From positions 241,470,602-241,534,601 of the forward strand of contig NC_086019.1 of NCBI RefSeq assembly GCF_036323735.1: a DNA stretch of 64,000 nt. Direction: 5' to 3'. A model generated the notes under the pieces. That model saw only the letters and a program-made list of their open reading frames with translations. It was not told the origin of the DNA and ran no database searches. This document shows positions 1 through 10,519 of the stretch, in pieces. This DNA comes from Rattus norvegicus. Its lineage: Eukaryota; Chordata; Mammalia; Rodentia; Muridae. Numbering within the stretch: position 1 is the stretch's first letter; every line of letters begins with the position of its first letter. The position numbers were made by a program, and so were the translations under genes.

Positions 1-430
1 CCTTTGGATACCGGACACAGAACATGCTCCGGGAGCAGAGCAACTGGTGACCAGAGATCGTGGTGGGGGCTCCTCTCCCAGGCCTGGCGATCCGCAGGGC
101 ACCAGCTCCCGAGACCGCTGCACAGAGCAGGCCCGAGGCAGTCACTCACCCGGAGTAGTCCTTCAACCTCAGTCTCCAGGAGCAGTGCCCACTACAACCA
201 GGCGAGCATGGCCAACCAGGAGCCTACAGACCTGGTGGGAGGGCCGAGACGCCCCAGGCCTTTCGTACAGCCAATCAGAGCAGTCCACCACCGGGAAATG
301 CCCCGTGACTCCACCCTTCCCGGCCATCGGCCCAGCCCCAGGAAAGCGGACTCAGATGAGCATGCGCCTTCTATCTGCCCAAGAGACTTGGCCCAGCCCC
401 GGACTGCTCTGAGCCGAGCCCGTCTGAGCT
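1..430 (-). promoter_or_regulatory. Lipa: CpG-rich promoter block, probably the Lipa promoter
   Basis: The block is clearly richer in G+C and CpG than anything else in the first 40 kb, and it turns abruptly AT-rich after about 460. A CCAAT box lies at 271-275. Read on the minus strand, a consensus splice donor (GGGTGAGTG) sits about 120 bases downstream of that box, so transcription leaving the window on the left is the natural reading. In mammals Lipa (lysosomal acid lipase) flanks Ifit2 and is transcribed away from it, which matches this geometry. No Lipa coding sequence is visible, so the gene name rests on synteny, while the promoter character is seen in the sequence. It could instead be the promoter of another gene or of a non-coding RNA. 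Confidence 0.5.
150..225 (-). other. Lipa: putative non-coding first exon (Lipa 5' UTR)
   Basis: The minus strand reads CTACTCCGG|GTGAGTGAC, with the donor GT at 149-148, so an exon would end at 150. Its 5' edge is inferred at about 200-225, some 50-70 bases downstream of the CCAAT box; there is no TATA box to place it better. The minus strand here contains one very short ATG-stop reading frame and no signal peptide, so the exon would be untranslated leader, as expected for Lipa. The start is a guess. Confidence 0.35.
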
Positions 431-469
431 TCCTTCTGCTCCCAAAGCCCATGTGTGTCTTTTATAACT

Positions 470-1090
470 AGCACTTAGCAGGGCATCCTAAACTTTTTCC
501 TCTCATGACCCCCTTTCACTTCAGAAATTGTCGTTCAACCTCCACTAGATAGGTAAACGAAATAGGTATACCAATCAAGCATTTTTTGATAATAAATTAT
601 AAAGAAAATTATTTCAAAACAATAATTTGGTATAGATAGATCTATATACATATATATTTGCCATTTTCTGCAAACAAAAACAAGTTGTTGTACTAGTGAG
701 ACAGATGTGTCAACTTTTACAAAAAGATGTCTTGACTGAGTACTTGATACTGCTGGGATCCATAAAACGGTTTTCAGAATTGGTTGATATTTTGTTTTTA
801 TAGGTGAGACCACTGCAGCCCATAAATACATAGCACAGAATGGCAGAAGTGTTTTTAGACACATTTCGAAAGTTGCTCGCAAGTTCTGTCCTATCTCTAA
901 CCAAACTTCAGTTTAAGACTTTTTACGAAACTCAGTCAAGAAACCAAACAATAACTTTTAAAATCAAACGTTGTAACACAGTACAATTCAAAGGTATGCT
1001 AATTTTTACTTATATGCTGAGGAGTGGTGGTGGGAAAATATTAAAAACCTCGGCTTTGTATAATTTAAGCGTTATCTTTCTATAATAGCA
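470..1090. other. AT-rich intergenic sequence, no gene seen
   Basis: This is AT-rich sequence with only short open frames and no splice-flanked coding signal. It separates the CpG-rich block from the first L1 fragment. It may be very old repeat, but no family is recognisable by eye. Confidence 0.4.
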
Positions 1091-1091
1091 G

Positions 1092-2437
1092 AAAACTTTT
1101 ATTAATCATTCCATTCGTTTACATCTTAAATGATATCCCACTTCCCAGTTAGCCCTCTACAAGCCTCCCTCCCACAACCTCCCTCTCATCCCTCCCCTTT
1201 GCCTCTATGAGAGTGTTACCCCACACACCCACCCCCTCCTGTCCTATCCTCCAGCATCTCCCTATGCTGCTGCATCAAACTTCCACAGGACCAAAGGCCT
1301 CCTCCCATGCACTGATGTCAGAAAGGCTATCCTCTGCTACATATGTTTCTGGAGCCATGGATCTCCTTGGTTGGTGGTTTATTCCCCGGGAACTCTGGGT
1401 GATCCGGCCACCTGATATTGTTCTTCCTATGGGGTTGCAATTGCCCTCACCTCCTCCAGTCCTTCTGCCAGCTCCCCCATGAAGGTCCTTGAACTCAGTC
1501 TGATGTTTGGCTCCAAGCATCCACATCTGCATTGGTCCATTGCTGGCTGAACCTCCCAAGGAGCAGCCATACCAGGTTCCTGTCAGCAAGTGTCCCTTAG
1601 CAACAGTGTCAGGTTTGGTATCTGCAGACAGGATGAATCTCCAGGTGGGCAGTCCCCGGAAGGCTTTTCCTTCAGACTGTTTCATTTTTTGTCCCTGTTT
1701 GTCCTTTGGACAGGAACATTTCTGGGTTAAAAACTTTGAGATGGGTGGGTGTCTACAGGTTCTCTCTCTCCTTCTCTGCTAAAATCATCCCCATTGGGTC
1801 CTGGGACCTCCAGTGACTCTCTCCATTTCCTCATCTCCCCTTTACATATTTTTATTCGATTTCCTGACCCTCTGTACCTCTCTCCTGTCCCCTCTAGTAC
1901 CTGATACTACCCCCTTCTATTTCCTTCCCTTTCTCTCTCCCTCCCAGGTCCCTTCCTCCCTCCACCTCCCACAATCATCCTGTTCCCCCCTCAATGCAAG
2001 ACTGAAACATCCACACCCTAGTCTTCCTTCCTCCTAAGCTCCATATGGTCTGTGGATTGTATCATGGGAATGTGAGGTTTTGGACTAATATCTACTTCTC
2101 AGTGAGTACATGCCATGTGTGTTCTTTTGATCTGGGTTACCTCACTCAGCATGATATTTTCTAGTTCTATCCCACCTGCCTGGGAATTTCATGAAGTCAT
2201 TGTTTTTAATAGCTGAGTAGTATTCCATTGTGTAGATGTACCACATTTTCTGTATCCATTCTTCTGTGGAGGGACATCTGGGTTCTTTCCAGCTTCTGGC
2301 TATTATAAATAAGGCTGCTCTGAACATAGTGGAGCATGTGTCCTTGTTATATGTTGGAGCATCTTTTGGGCATATACCCAGTGGTGATATAGCTGGGTCT
2401 TCAGATAGAACTATTTCCAATTTTCTGAGGAACTGAG
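1092..2437 (-). mobile_element. LINE-1 3' end (ORF2 C-terminus plus 3' UTR), degenerate
   Basis: On the minus strand 2420-2142 encodes the typical L1 ORF2 C-terminus, including IARSWKEPRCPSTEEWIQKM and the EYYSAIKNNDFMKF segment. A C-rich (minus-strand G-rich) L1 3' UTR then runs out to about 1092. The frame is broken, so the copy is dead. No clear poly(A) or target-site duplication is left, pointing to an old insertion. It abuts an opposite-strand L1 piece at 2440-3005. Confidence 0.85.
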
Positions 2438-2439
2438 AC

Positions 2440-3005
2440 TAATTTCCAGAACATTTCATCCTAAAACAAAAGAATATACCTTCTCAGAACCTCACGGTAC
2501 CGTCTCAAAAGTCAACCATAAAAATCAGACACAAAACAAACCTCAACTGATACAAGAACACCAGTTAATCCCATGTATTCTATCGGACCACCATGGACTA
2601 AGGCTGGTCTTCAATTGCCACAGAAACAACAGAAAGCCTATATATACATGGAAGCTGAACTACTCGATGATAACTTGGTCAGGAAAGAAATAGAGAAATT
2701 AAAGGCTTTTTAGAATTTAATGAAAATGAAGGCACAACATATCTAAACTTATGGGGCACAATGAAAGCAGTGCTAAGAGGAAAACTCATAGCTCTGAGTG
2801 CCTGCAGAAAGAAACTGGAGAGAGCATACACTAGCAGCTTGAGAGCTCTAGAACAAAAAGAAGCAAATACACCTAAGAGGAGTAGAGGGCTGGAAATAAT
2901 CAAACTCAGGGCTGAAATCAACCAGGTAGAAACAAAGAGAACTATACAAGGGATCAACAAAACCAGGAGCTGGTTCTTTGAGGAAATCAACATGCTAGAT
3001 TAAAG
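2440..3005 (+). mobile_element. LINE-1 ORF2 internal fragment, inverted relative to its neighbour
   Basis: Plus-strand translation gives the end of the L1 endonuclease region and the start of the reverse-transcriptase region. Recognisable segments are KEYTF-SEPHGTVSKV near 2470-2510, the LSDHHGL-like part near 2580-2600, and RGKLIALSACRKKLERAYTS at 2779-2838, followed by NQVETKRTIQGINKTRSWFF. Internal stops and frameshifts are present. Its orientation is opposite to the adjoining L1 3' end, a 5'-inversion arrangement. Confidence 0.85.
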
Positions 3006-3760
3006 CCTTAGCTAAACTAACTAGAGAAAACCGTCCCTAGTGTGAACAAGGATATTTCGGCAGTCTGTCTGTGGTACATGCTGGCACACAGGGAACAAAG
3101 CAGCACGTTTTACATGGACAGAACCTAGACTGCAGCGATGTGCATGACACGGTCAACTCGTCATCCCAGAAACACATCCCATCCCTAGGTGTTTGAATTT
3201 GAATCTACTTTTGGTAATTACACACTCAGGAGCCTTTTAGCGTTACTAATTTGTTTGTGTGACGCCCACATGTGGGACTGTAACCTATGGTTTAAAAAGC
3301 TAGGACATAGAACACACGGACTTTCTAAATGAAAACAAATGAGCACCCCCCACCCCACCCCCGAAAGCACCAGGGAGACTGCATCCTACACACTGCGGAG
3401 CTAAGTCCTCTCCGTGAGATCGCAGTACAAGACTCCCGCATCTCCGTTTTTCACAAATAGAAACTGAGTTCAGAAAGGCGGTTTTGCCTTAAGTCACTGA
3501 GATAGAAAGTGACCTCACCCAAAGTGCAATCCAGGAAAACTAGAGTCACTCTGTAGTCTGTGAATGAATGAGATGTGCAAACAAGCCATACTACCAAGAA
3601 ATCCCTCCACCCAGATGAGGAAAAACATACCCGCCCCCTTCTGGCTTTAGACCATTGTAATATACAATGCCTTGTGAATAACTTAGATGCTATAAGAGAA
3701 CGCTGCTGGCTGGGGGTAGTGGTGAATGTGCTCAAGTTAGACTTTTTTTTTTCTTTTTTC
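3006..3760. other. intergenic sequence, no gene seen
   Basis: No coding, RNA or clear repeat signal was found. A short T-rich tract at about 3743-3770 leads into the LTR-like element. Confidence 0.4.
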
Positions 3761-3799
3761 TTTTTCTTTTGGTCCTGGGGACAGACACCAAGGCTTCAC

Positions 3800-4133
3800 A
3801 TATGCTAGGTATCATTGTTAGGGTTTTGAATCTCGGCTCGTGCCCTCAAACACCACGGTTCCACATGGAGTGGTTTAATGAGAGAAGAGTAGATGAGAAG
3901 AAAGGCAGCCAGCCATGGGCACATGGAGTGGGGGGATGGGGGCAAGAACAGAGAAAAACAAAGAGCAAGAGGGGTAAGAGAGGGTAAAAGAGAGTAAGAG
4001 GAGGAGGCGGGGCAAGCATCCCCTTTTATAGTGTCAGGCACAGCTGCCTGTTGCCAGGCAACTGTGGGGCAGAGCATACCTGAGTGCTGCCAGGTAGCTG
4101 TGAGGGTGGAGCTTAAACAGAATACCAACAGTC
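3800..4133 (-). mobile_element. solo LTR-like element of an endogenous retrovirus
   Basis: On the minus strand the element begins TGTTGGTATTCTG and has a TATA-like box (CTATAAAAGGG, 4031-4021). A pyrimidine-rich tract follows, then an ATTAAA polyadenylation-like signal and a short tail. This U3-R-U5 layout is that of an ERV LTR. No internal retroviral genes adjoin it, so it is a solitary LTR. The family name was not determined. Confidence 0.55.
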
Positions 4134-4139
4134 ATAATT

Positions 4140-4500
4140 AGATTCACTTGTAAATTAGACTTCTCTCAGCAAATGAAACCTCATCTGAGAAAACGCTCCC
4201 TTGTATTTGCCAGAGGAAATTTCTGTAGGGGCTTTTTTTTTTTTTCCTAATTGATGTAGGAGAGACCAGCCCATTGTGAGCAGTGCCATTCCCTGGGCAG
4301 GTAGGCCTGGGATATGTAAAGATATTAACTGAACAAGTCAGAGGAAGCGAGTCAGTAGCTTCCATTCCTGCTTCTGGGTTCCTTCCTTGTGTTCTGCCCT
4401 GAACTTCTTTGATGTCAGACTGGAATCTCTAAATTGAAATTAACCCCTTCATTCCCAATCTGGTTTGGTCATTATTTTATAACAACAACAGAAAAGAAAG
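4140..4500 (+). repeat. dispersed rodent repeat, family uncertain
   Basis: This resembles the 3' portion of a common rodent interspersed repeat: a run like CATTCCCTGGGCAGG, then TTGAAATTAACCCCTTC and an ACAACAGAAAAGAAA end. No coding content. The family could not be confirmed by eye. Confidence 0.35.
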
Positions 4501-4796
4501 CAAAGCAAGTATTATAGTATGAGGTGACAGTAACCTTTTCTGAAAATAGTCTTGCCTTCAGAGAGACTAAACTTTTGCCAGACCTTGAAACTAAGTTGGT
4601 AATCTGCCTCGAGATCATTCTACCTGCTTCAATTTAGCCTACCCTGAAAAAGACAATGTAACGAGGCTAGCTATGTCTTGAACTTTCCATATAATCACCT
4701 TTTACAACCTAAGCTAAAGATCCAACTTTAACTTTAAATTATGTACTCTTCCATGCCTCTGACCTAACTTAGAATAATGTGGTATATGTGTGTACG

Positions 4797-4799
4797 TGT

Positions 4800-4838
<39 letters not shown>
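4797..4838. repeat. (TG)n microsatellite
   Basis: About 20 uninterrupted TG units following a short TATG/TACG lead-in. Confidence 0.95.
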
Positions 4839-4839
<1 letters not shown>

Positions 4840-4841
<2 letters not shown>

Positions 4842-5685
4842 GGTTATGATTGCTGTCCAGAGGTTGATAGCAATATTAAACAACAAATATGCGCCATAAA
4901 TGCTGGAAGCAACATGTGGATATGGTTGATAAGTTCCACCTGCCAGTAAGTGCTCTTCTGCATCAGTTTCCCTGGTAAAACTCTGTTAAAAAGTTCTGGT
5001 TAAAACCATATATCCTCCTACCCTTCCCATACCATGTTTTTTTGTGCTGTGCAGTAAGTACAAAGCAAAGTCCTTTGTTAGGAATAGGCAAGTCAGAGGG
5101 GAAACAGGGTCAGATCAGACATACAGTAGAGAAGCAACAGACAGGTCATAGACCACAGTCTACAGATAGATGACACAGGAAGAGGAGAGAATGCAAACAC
5201 AGGTTTACTCTAAACTACTTCAAGGGGAAGTCTCTTTCATCCTTCTGTAACGTGTGAACCAAGCAAGAGAGCTACAACCCCAGCCGCAGGATAGGTACTT
5301 CACATTATAAACATATTGGCAGATACTGAAACAATAATACTATTATAAATTGTGCTTTCAGCCGTGATGGAGTAACAATGACTAGAGGTGCTTACACAAC
5401 CGGGGAAAAAAAGAGCAACTTAGGAAACAGTTGTTCCCTATTGGACAGCATACAGGTTTGGAAAGCAAGCTCCAATAAAAAGAAAACAAGGAAAATGAAC
5501 CCTGAAGTGCACAAAAGATTGCCTGTTGGGAACTCCCAGGTTACAGACCAGAGCAGAAATTCAGATACAATCCAGCCATTCCTTAGTGTCAGAGACAGGA
5601 GACTTCAGGGAGACCTGGGGCAACAGACTGGTATAGAGGGGGCTGAATCAAAAGAGCTCCCCTAAAGTCTTCGATTCGACATTGA
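4840..5685. other. intergenic sequence, no gene seen
   Basis: Contains only short open frames without exon signals. The longest (5378-5665, 95 codons) has no recognisable similarity and no splice or promoter context. Confidence 0.35.
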
Positions 5686-5689
5686 CCAT

Positions 5690-6100
5690 ACCTTGCAAGT
5701 GAAGAAATAACACTACACCGGGCTGGAGAAAGATAAGTTAATGTTGTTGAAAATATGACTATTGGAGTCGACTCCAAACGATTCCTAACTAAGGTGCCCC
5801 AACAATTCAATGAAGAATGACTGAACTTTGCAAGGAATGACACTGGAAACCTTGGTGGAAGTATGCCATGGGAGACAGGCTTTAAGGAAAGACACCCTGT
5901 TTCTAGTTTTCTCTCTCTGTGCTGCCTCAGCCTCCTGCTCCTGACACCAGGCCTGCTGTCTGCTGCCATTACTGTCACCACCATTACTCTGACCCCTGGA
6001 GCTGGATGCTAAACAACAACAGAAACAGAAACCACAAACCCTCTTTCTTCTAAGAGCATCCTTGGTAGTGGTGTTTTTATCATAGCAACAGAAAAGAGCC
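5690..6100 (-). repeat. dispersed rodent repeat with GCTATGATAAAAACAC-type end
   Basis: The minus strand from 6090 begins with TGTTGCTATGATAAAAACAC and an ACCAAGG motif. That terminus also occurs, diverged, near 40841, 51279, 52232 and 58530. The body has no long open frame. It fits a non-autonomous dispersed element, possibly DNA-transposon derived; the family name is uncertain. Confidence 0.4.
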
Positions 6101-7024
6101 AAAGCCTCTTCTACAAAACCCAGTAAAATTTAAAAAAACAAAATTAAATTACATACTTCCAACATATAATGGCACAGAATACACATTATCGTTCTGCAAG
6201 GGAAGAATGGGGCTACGGGTAACTGGACCAAATAAAGACCAAAACCCAGAAGGGAGGTAACAGCAAATGTAGCTCCATCTGCAGTCCCAGCAGATTTTGA
6301 TGCCTCTGCCCCTCTGCCTTTGCTGCCTGCATAGTTGGATCGCTTAAAAACAACACACACAAAAATGTGACCTGTAAAAGAGGAAAGAACAAAAAAAAAA
6401 AAAACTTTTAAAGATCTTAAGAAAATACTCTTCAAAAGGCTATCTGGGATGATGAGGTATTGCTTTATCCCTACGAGGACGGCCATGATTTTTTTGAGGC
6501 TGATAATAGCCAATGTGGATAAGGGCTAGAAGGAATTTGAACTCCCACCCACTGCTGGTAAGAAAGTAAAGTGGTAGAGGGAAACGGTTTGTAGCAAGTT
6601 CTAAATCAGAACTTGTTAGCTATAAGTAAGTTCCTATAGCTATACACCGAGACTTTATCCAGATGAACAAGCAAATGACTAGGATTCTCAGACACCGTTG
6701 GCAGGGATGTAAAACAGTGTAACCACCGGAGAAGATGAAAGTCACGAAGACACTTATTTTTTTTTTTGACCCAAATACTCCACTCTTTAATATTTAACCA
6801 AAGAGAGAGTGAGTTTGTGCCGTCTCCAGCATGGCTGTGCAAGAGGTGGTATGACACAGTTCTTGCCCCTGGAACATCACCAGGCTGTTGATCCCACGTG
6901 TGCTATGATTGCTGTTGCCCTGAAGATGATCTGCTGTCTCTTCTATTTTACTTCCAACCATTCTTGCCAGGGACTAAGGTGGAGCCAAAGGCTTGGAGCC
7001 TGGGAGCACTTGTAGGGATGATAA

Positions 7025-7620
7025 TGAAAGACCCCCAGAGCAGGAGACCCTCACTCAAGTCTCGGGATGACACGACCCCCCCAATAACTCACACAAGACC
7101 ATCCTTGCTGTAATCACATGAGGTTTATCAATAGGAACCAGTGCACTGAGGTCAAGACTCATATCCCACGCAGGGGCAGTGGAGTTCGACCCCGAGAGGC
7201 TGGGAGAAAGGGTATTTAAAGGGAGAAACCACAACCCAAGGGGGCAGGGATGGCGTCATTGGAAAGTGTGAAGAATAACAGTGAAAAATCACAAGGAGAA
7301 ACTCTCTGTTTCTCAAGATTGTTTAACTTTATGGTCCGCTAGTTCCTGGGAGAAAGCTGTTGAACTGGTCTATGTAATTACCTATTCTATAGCCCTAGGA
7401 GAGGCTTCCTGGAACATACAATTCTGGGGCCTAACCTGTTTCTTTCTTCTGCTCCAAACTTTTATCTAGGGGGGCAACCTTAAAACTTCTACCTTTCAGT
7501 AGGAGCTTTGACTGTCCCCAGTATGTGCCATGTAGCTACACACACACATCTCTAGAAAGATTCGTGGCAACCAGTCTTGTAAGGGCAACACCCCTAATCC
7601 CTTCCATATGTAGATGAGGC
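7025..7620 (-). mobile_element. probable ERV LTR fragment
   Basis: The stretch has an LTR-like organisation read on the minus strand: GGTTTCTCCCTTTAAATACCC near 7230-7210 as a TATA-like zone and a ATAAACCTCATGTG-type polyadenylation zone near 7130-7115. A related segment (GGGAGAAACCACAA) recurs at about 26600. No retroviral coding sequence is attached. Confidence 0.35.
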
Positions 7621-7859
7621 ATTCCTAAGATCTCAGACCAAGACAATAGGAAAAGAGACAAGACCATGGTCAAGCAGGCTCAAAACGGAGTTCTCCATGC
7701 TAATTAAGAGGTCTGGAGAGCATTGCCAATAAACATTCCTTCCCAGACACTCCTTCTCAGGCCCACTCTGAGAAGTGGGGTATGGTTTTATGCATCCACT
7801 TTCTGCCATAACAATAAACTGTTTGGAACCATGGACTTTTTATAGAGATCCACAGTGGG

Positions 7860-8875
7860 GAGCTGTGGAAAAGGCCTTCACCTACAGAGGAGCAGCCTAG
7901 TCTCCCTTGCGTTCCCAGCCACAACCACCACCAAGCCTGCCACTGCCGAGCCCAGGACTACCACTGCTTCGATTAGCTAGAGCAACTCCCCCACCTCCCC
8001 CTGCCCCCCACCCCTCCCCCCATGTCCCAGCCCCAGCCCCAGGCTAAACCCAGTCTGAGGGCCCCTGACTCTGCTCTATCCTCTTCTACAACTATCAGTG
8101 GTGCCTCGAAGTTTAAGAACCTGAGAACCCCAGGCCCCAGCCTTGTGGCAGGCCCAGGGACTCTGGAACCTGCTCCAGTTTTACTGCACCTAAGACTGCT
8201 TTTTCACCCCTGGAGTGGTGCCTCGGAGCTTTCCTACAGGCCAACATCTGACCTGGATTGGTGGGGTGGTGTGGAATAAACCCAGTCGAACTCTGTGTTC
8301 CCCCTCCCTAAGCACCCCCGCCCAGTGGTAAAGCGGATGGGGACCAATAGAACCCAACATACTTCCCCCATTATTCAGAGCTAATCGCCCCATAATAAAA
8401 GAAACTGATGGGGTTGTCAGGAATGAGGAATGGAGGAGGTGATGAGGCTTTGGAGGACAAGGAGTAGGTCTTCCGTTTGGCCATCTGGGCCATGGTTAAG
8501 GATCTAGACAACATAACCACAGAGATTCCAAAAGCCTACACGGTCCTCTGTGGAAATTGCTCATTACAAGACTTGGCCTTGAACTTGGAATTATATGAGA
8601 TACATGCACCCTCTGTTCCAATGACTGCAGCATTCATTAGCCAGGGTGAACTTGGGGACATTGGGGATAGAGCATTAAAGCAGTCTCAAGAAGAAAAGGC
8701 ATGGACAGGAAAAGAAGAAATCTATTAAAAACAAGCAAATGATCGATGGGTTTATCTTATAGGAGGAAGGCTTGTATGTGATCCAGAAAGAAATGGAATA
8801 AATAGAATAGGAGAGGAAACAAAGACTAGAGAATTAAAAGATGCAGTGCAAGCATATCTTGGCACATTTCCTCAG
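7860..8875 (+). other. unrecognised, moderately GC-rich segment with open frames (possible decayed retrocopy)
   Basis: The segment stays open over long stretches: 8022-8279 (85 codons) and 8404-8875, the latter interrupted by single stops at 8465 and 8726. In the second frame the residues after the last stop continue with a plausible soluble-protein composition up to a TAG at about 8876. The composition differs from the L1 and LTR sequence around it. I do not recognise a family. It has no clear poly(A) tail or target-site duplication, so a retrocopy is only one possibility; chance open frames are another. Confidence 0.25.
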
Positions 8876-8877
8876 TA

Positions 8878-8945
8878 GGTAAGGAGTGCTTACCACTGAG
8901 CTTAATGACCTGAGCTGTTGTACCTCCCTAAATGAGTGCCTGAAC
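8878..8945 (+). repeat. short SINE fragment (B3-like)
   Basis: The segment around CTTAATGACCTGAG resembles the B-box side of a B3/B2 SINE and is followed directly by a (CATA)n(CA)n tail, as is usual for these elements. Confidence 0.35.
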
Positions 8946-8946
8946 A

Positions 8947-8957
8947 CATACATACAT

Positions 8958-9006
<49 letters not shown>

Positions 9007-9100
9007 AGAGAGAGAGAGACGAGAGAGACAGAGAGAGACAGAGACAGAGAGACAGAAACAGAGAGACAGAGACAGAGAGAGACAGAGACAGAGAGAGCAA
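8947..9100. repeat. compound (CATA)n(CA)n(GAGACA)n microsatellite
   Basis: Seven CATA units are followed by (CA)n to about 9003 and then an imperfect GAGAGACAGAGA array to 9100. The plus strand is nearly pure purine from 9004. Confidence 0.95.
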
Positions 9101-9122
9101 ATAAGTAAGTGCAAACATTTTT

Positions 9123-9572
9123 TTTTTATTAACTTGAGTATTTCTTATATACATTTCGAGTGTTATTCCCTTTCCCGGTTTCCGGGCAAACATCCCCCTC
9201 CCCCCTCCCCTTCCTTATGGGTGTTCCCCTCCCAACCCTCCCCCCATTGCCGCCCTCCCCCCATAGACTAGTTCACTGGGGGTTCAGTCTTAGCAGGACC
9301 CAGGGCTTCCCCTTCCACTGGTGCTCTTACTAGGATATTCATTGCTACCTATGGGGTCAGAGTCCAGGGTCAGTCCATGTATAGTCTTTAGGTAGTGGCT
9401 TAGTCCCTGGAAGCTCTGGTTGCTTGGCATTGTTGTACTTTTGGGGTCTCGAGCCCCTTCAAGCTCTTCCAGTTCTTTCTCTGATTCCTTCAACAGGGGA
9501 CCTATTCTCAGTTCAGTGGTTTGCTGCTGGCATTCGCCTCTGTATTTGCTGTATTCTGGCTGTGTCTCTCAG
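9123..9572 (-). mobile_element. 5'-truncated LINE-1 3' end with 16-bp target-site duplication
   Basis: A poly(T) tract at the left edge (the poly(A) tail of a minus-strand copy) is followed by the rat L1 3' UTR. The element is flanked by a perfect 16-bp direct repeat, AAGTGCAAACATTTTT, at 9107-9122 and 9573-9588. These are the hallmarks of a recent retrotransposition. Only about 450 bases were integrated. Confidence 0.93.
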
Positions 9573-9904
9573 AAGTGCAAACATTTTTAAATGTAAAAAT
9601 ACCAGTGATTACTACTAACTGAGTACTCCCCATGGGGCAGGAAGGAGTCCAAGTACTTTCTCTGTGTTACCCAGCAGAAGCAGTTACCCCTCAGCAGGCT
9701 GTCTTTCTCATTCTACGGATGAGATAAACAGCCTGAGACAGAACTGAGCAGAGCAAGAATACCTGACTCCAGAGTATCGAGCTGGAGCATGAAGAGGAGC
9801 TTGCTAGTCCCAGTTTACCACAGAAGTCCTTTCCTCTGGCCTGCACAGGAAAGTGTGGAGAGTCACAGCCTGGGCAGATTTTAGAGATTAAAACTGATTG
9901 TTGG

Positions 9905-10190
9905 AGGTGGGGCGGGGAGTAACTCCATGGGTAATATACACCTAGCACGCACAAAACCCTGAGTGCACTCTCTAACACTCTACAAACCAGGTGTGTGGCA
10001 CTCATCTGCCATCCCAGCACCCAGGAGGTGGAAGCAGGAGGATCAGAAGTTCAAAAGCATCCTCCCGTGAGCCTAGGATGCGTGGGATCTTGACTTGTCT
10101 CAGGAAAGTGAGGAAGAATAGATCAAAACAAAACAAAACAAAAAACAATAAAAAACAAACAAAACAACAACAACAACAACAAAACACCCC
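9905..10190 (+). repeat. B4-type SINE (ID-like head fused to B1-like tail)
   Basis: An ID/tRNA-like left part (about 9905-9985) is joined to a B1-like right part (GTGTGTGGCACTCATCTGCC, then GGTGGAAGCAGGAGGATCAG). It ends in a long A-rich AAACAAAACAAC tail at about 10127-10185. Confidence 0.75.
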
Positions 10191-10446
10191 TTGAAGATCT
10201 TCTGACCCTTCTCTGCCAGAAAAAGACAAAAGTTCCCCCAGGAAAATTCTGGTTCCATATTTGACATCATGCCCTACCCTGGTACACAGAGTATCTTACT
10301 AGACCACTGTCAATGTTTGCTGGTCTGAAACAACCCTCCAGCCTGCCCTACACACATGTCAGTGCTTAAGGATTCAAGTCACACTATCTCTATGTGCTCC
10401 AGAAATTCTAGTGACTGCCCTCCCTCCTAAAGGAAAGCTTTTCTTT

Positions 10447-10516
10447 TCCTTCCTTCCTTCCTTCCTTCCTTCCTTCCTTCCTTCCTTCTTTCTTTCTTTC
10501 TTTCTTTCTTTCTTTC
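10447..10516. repeat. (TTCC)n(TTTC)n microsatellite
   Basis: About ten TTCC units run directly into seven TTTC units; pure pyrimidine on the plus strand. Confidence 0.95.
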
Positions 10517-10519
10517 CTG

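Noticed and set aside
4..471. 155-codon plus-strand frame in the CpG block
   Set aside because: GC-rich promoter sequence is open by chance on several frames; no domain, and overlapping frames on both strands are similar in length.
2142..3003. Protein-coding genes from L1-derived frames (also 29630-30524)
   Set aside because: They are fragments of L1 ORF2 with frameshifts and inversion; no full-length ORF2 and no ORF1 is present.
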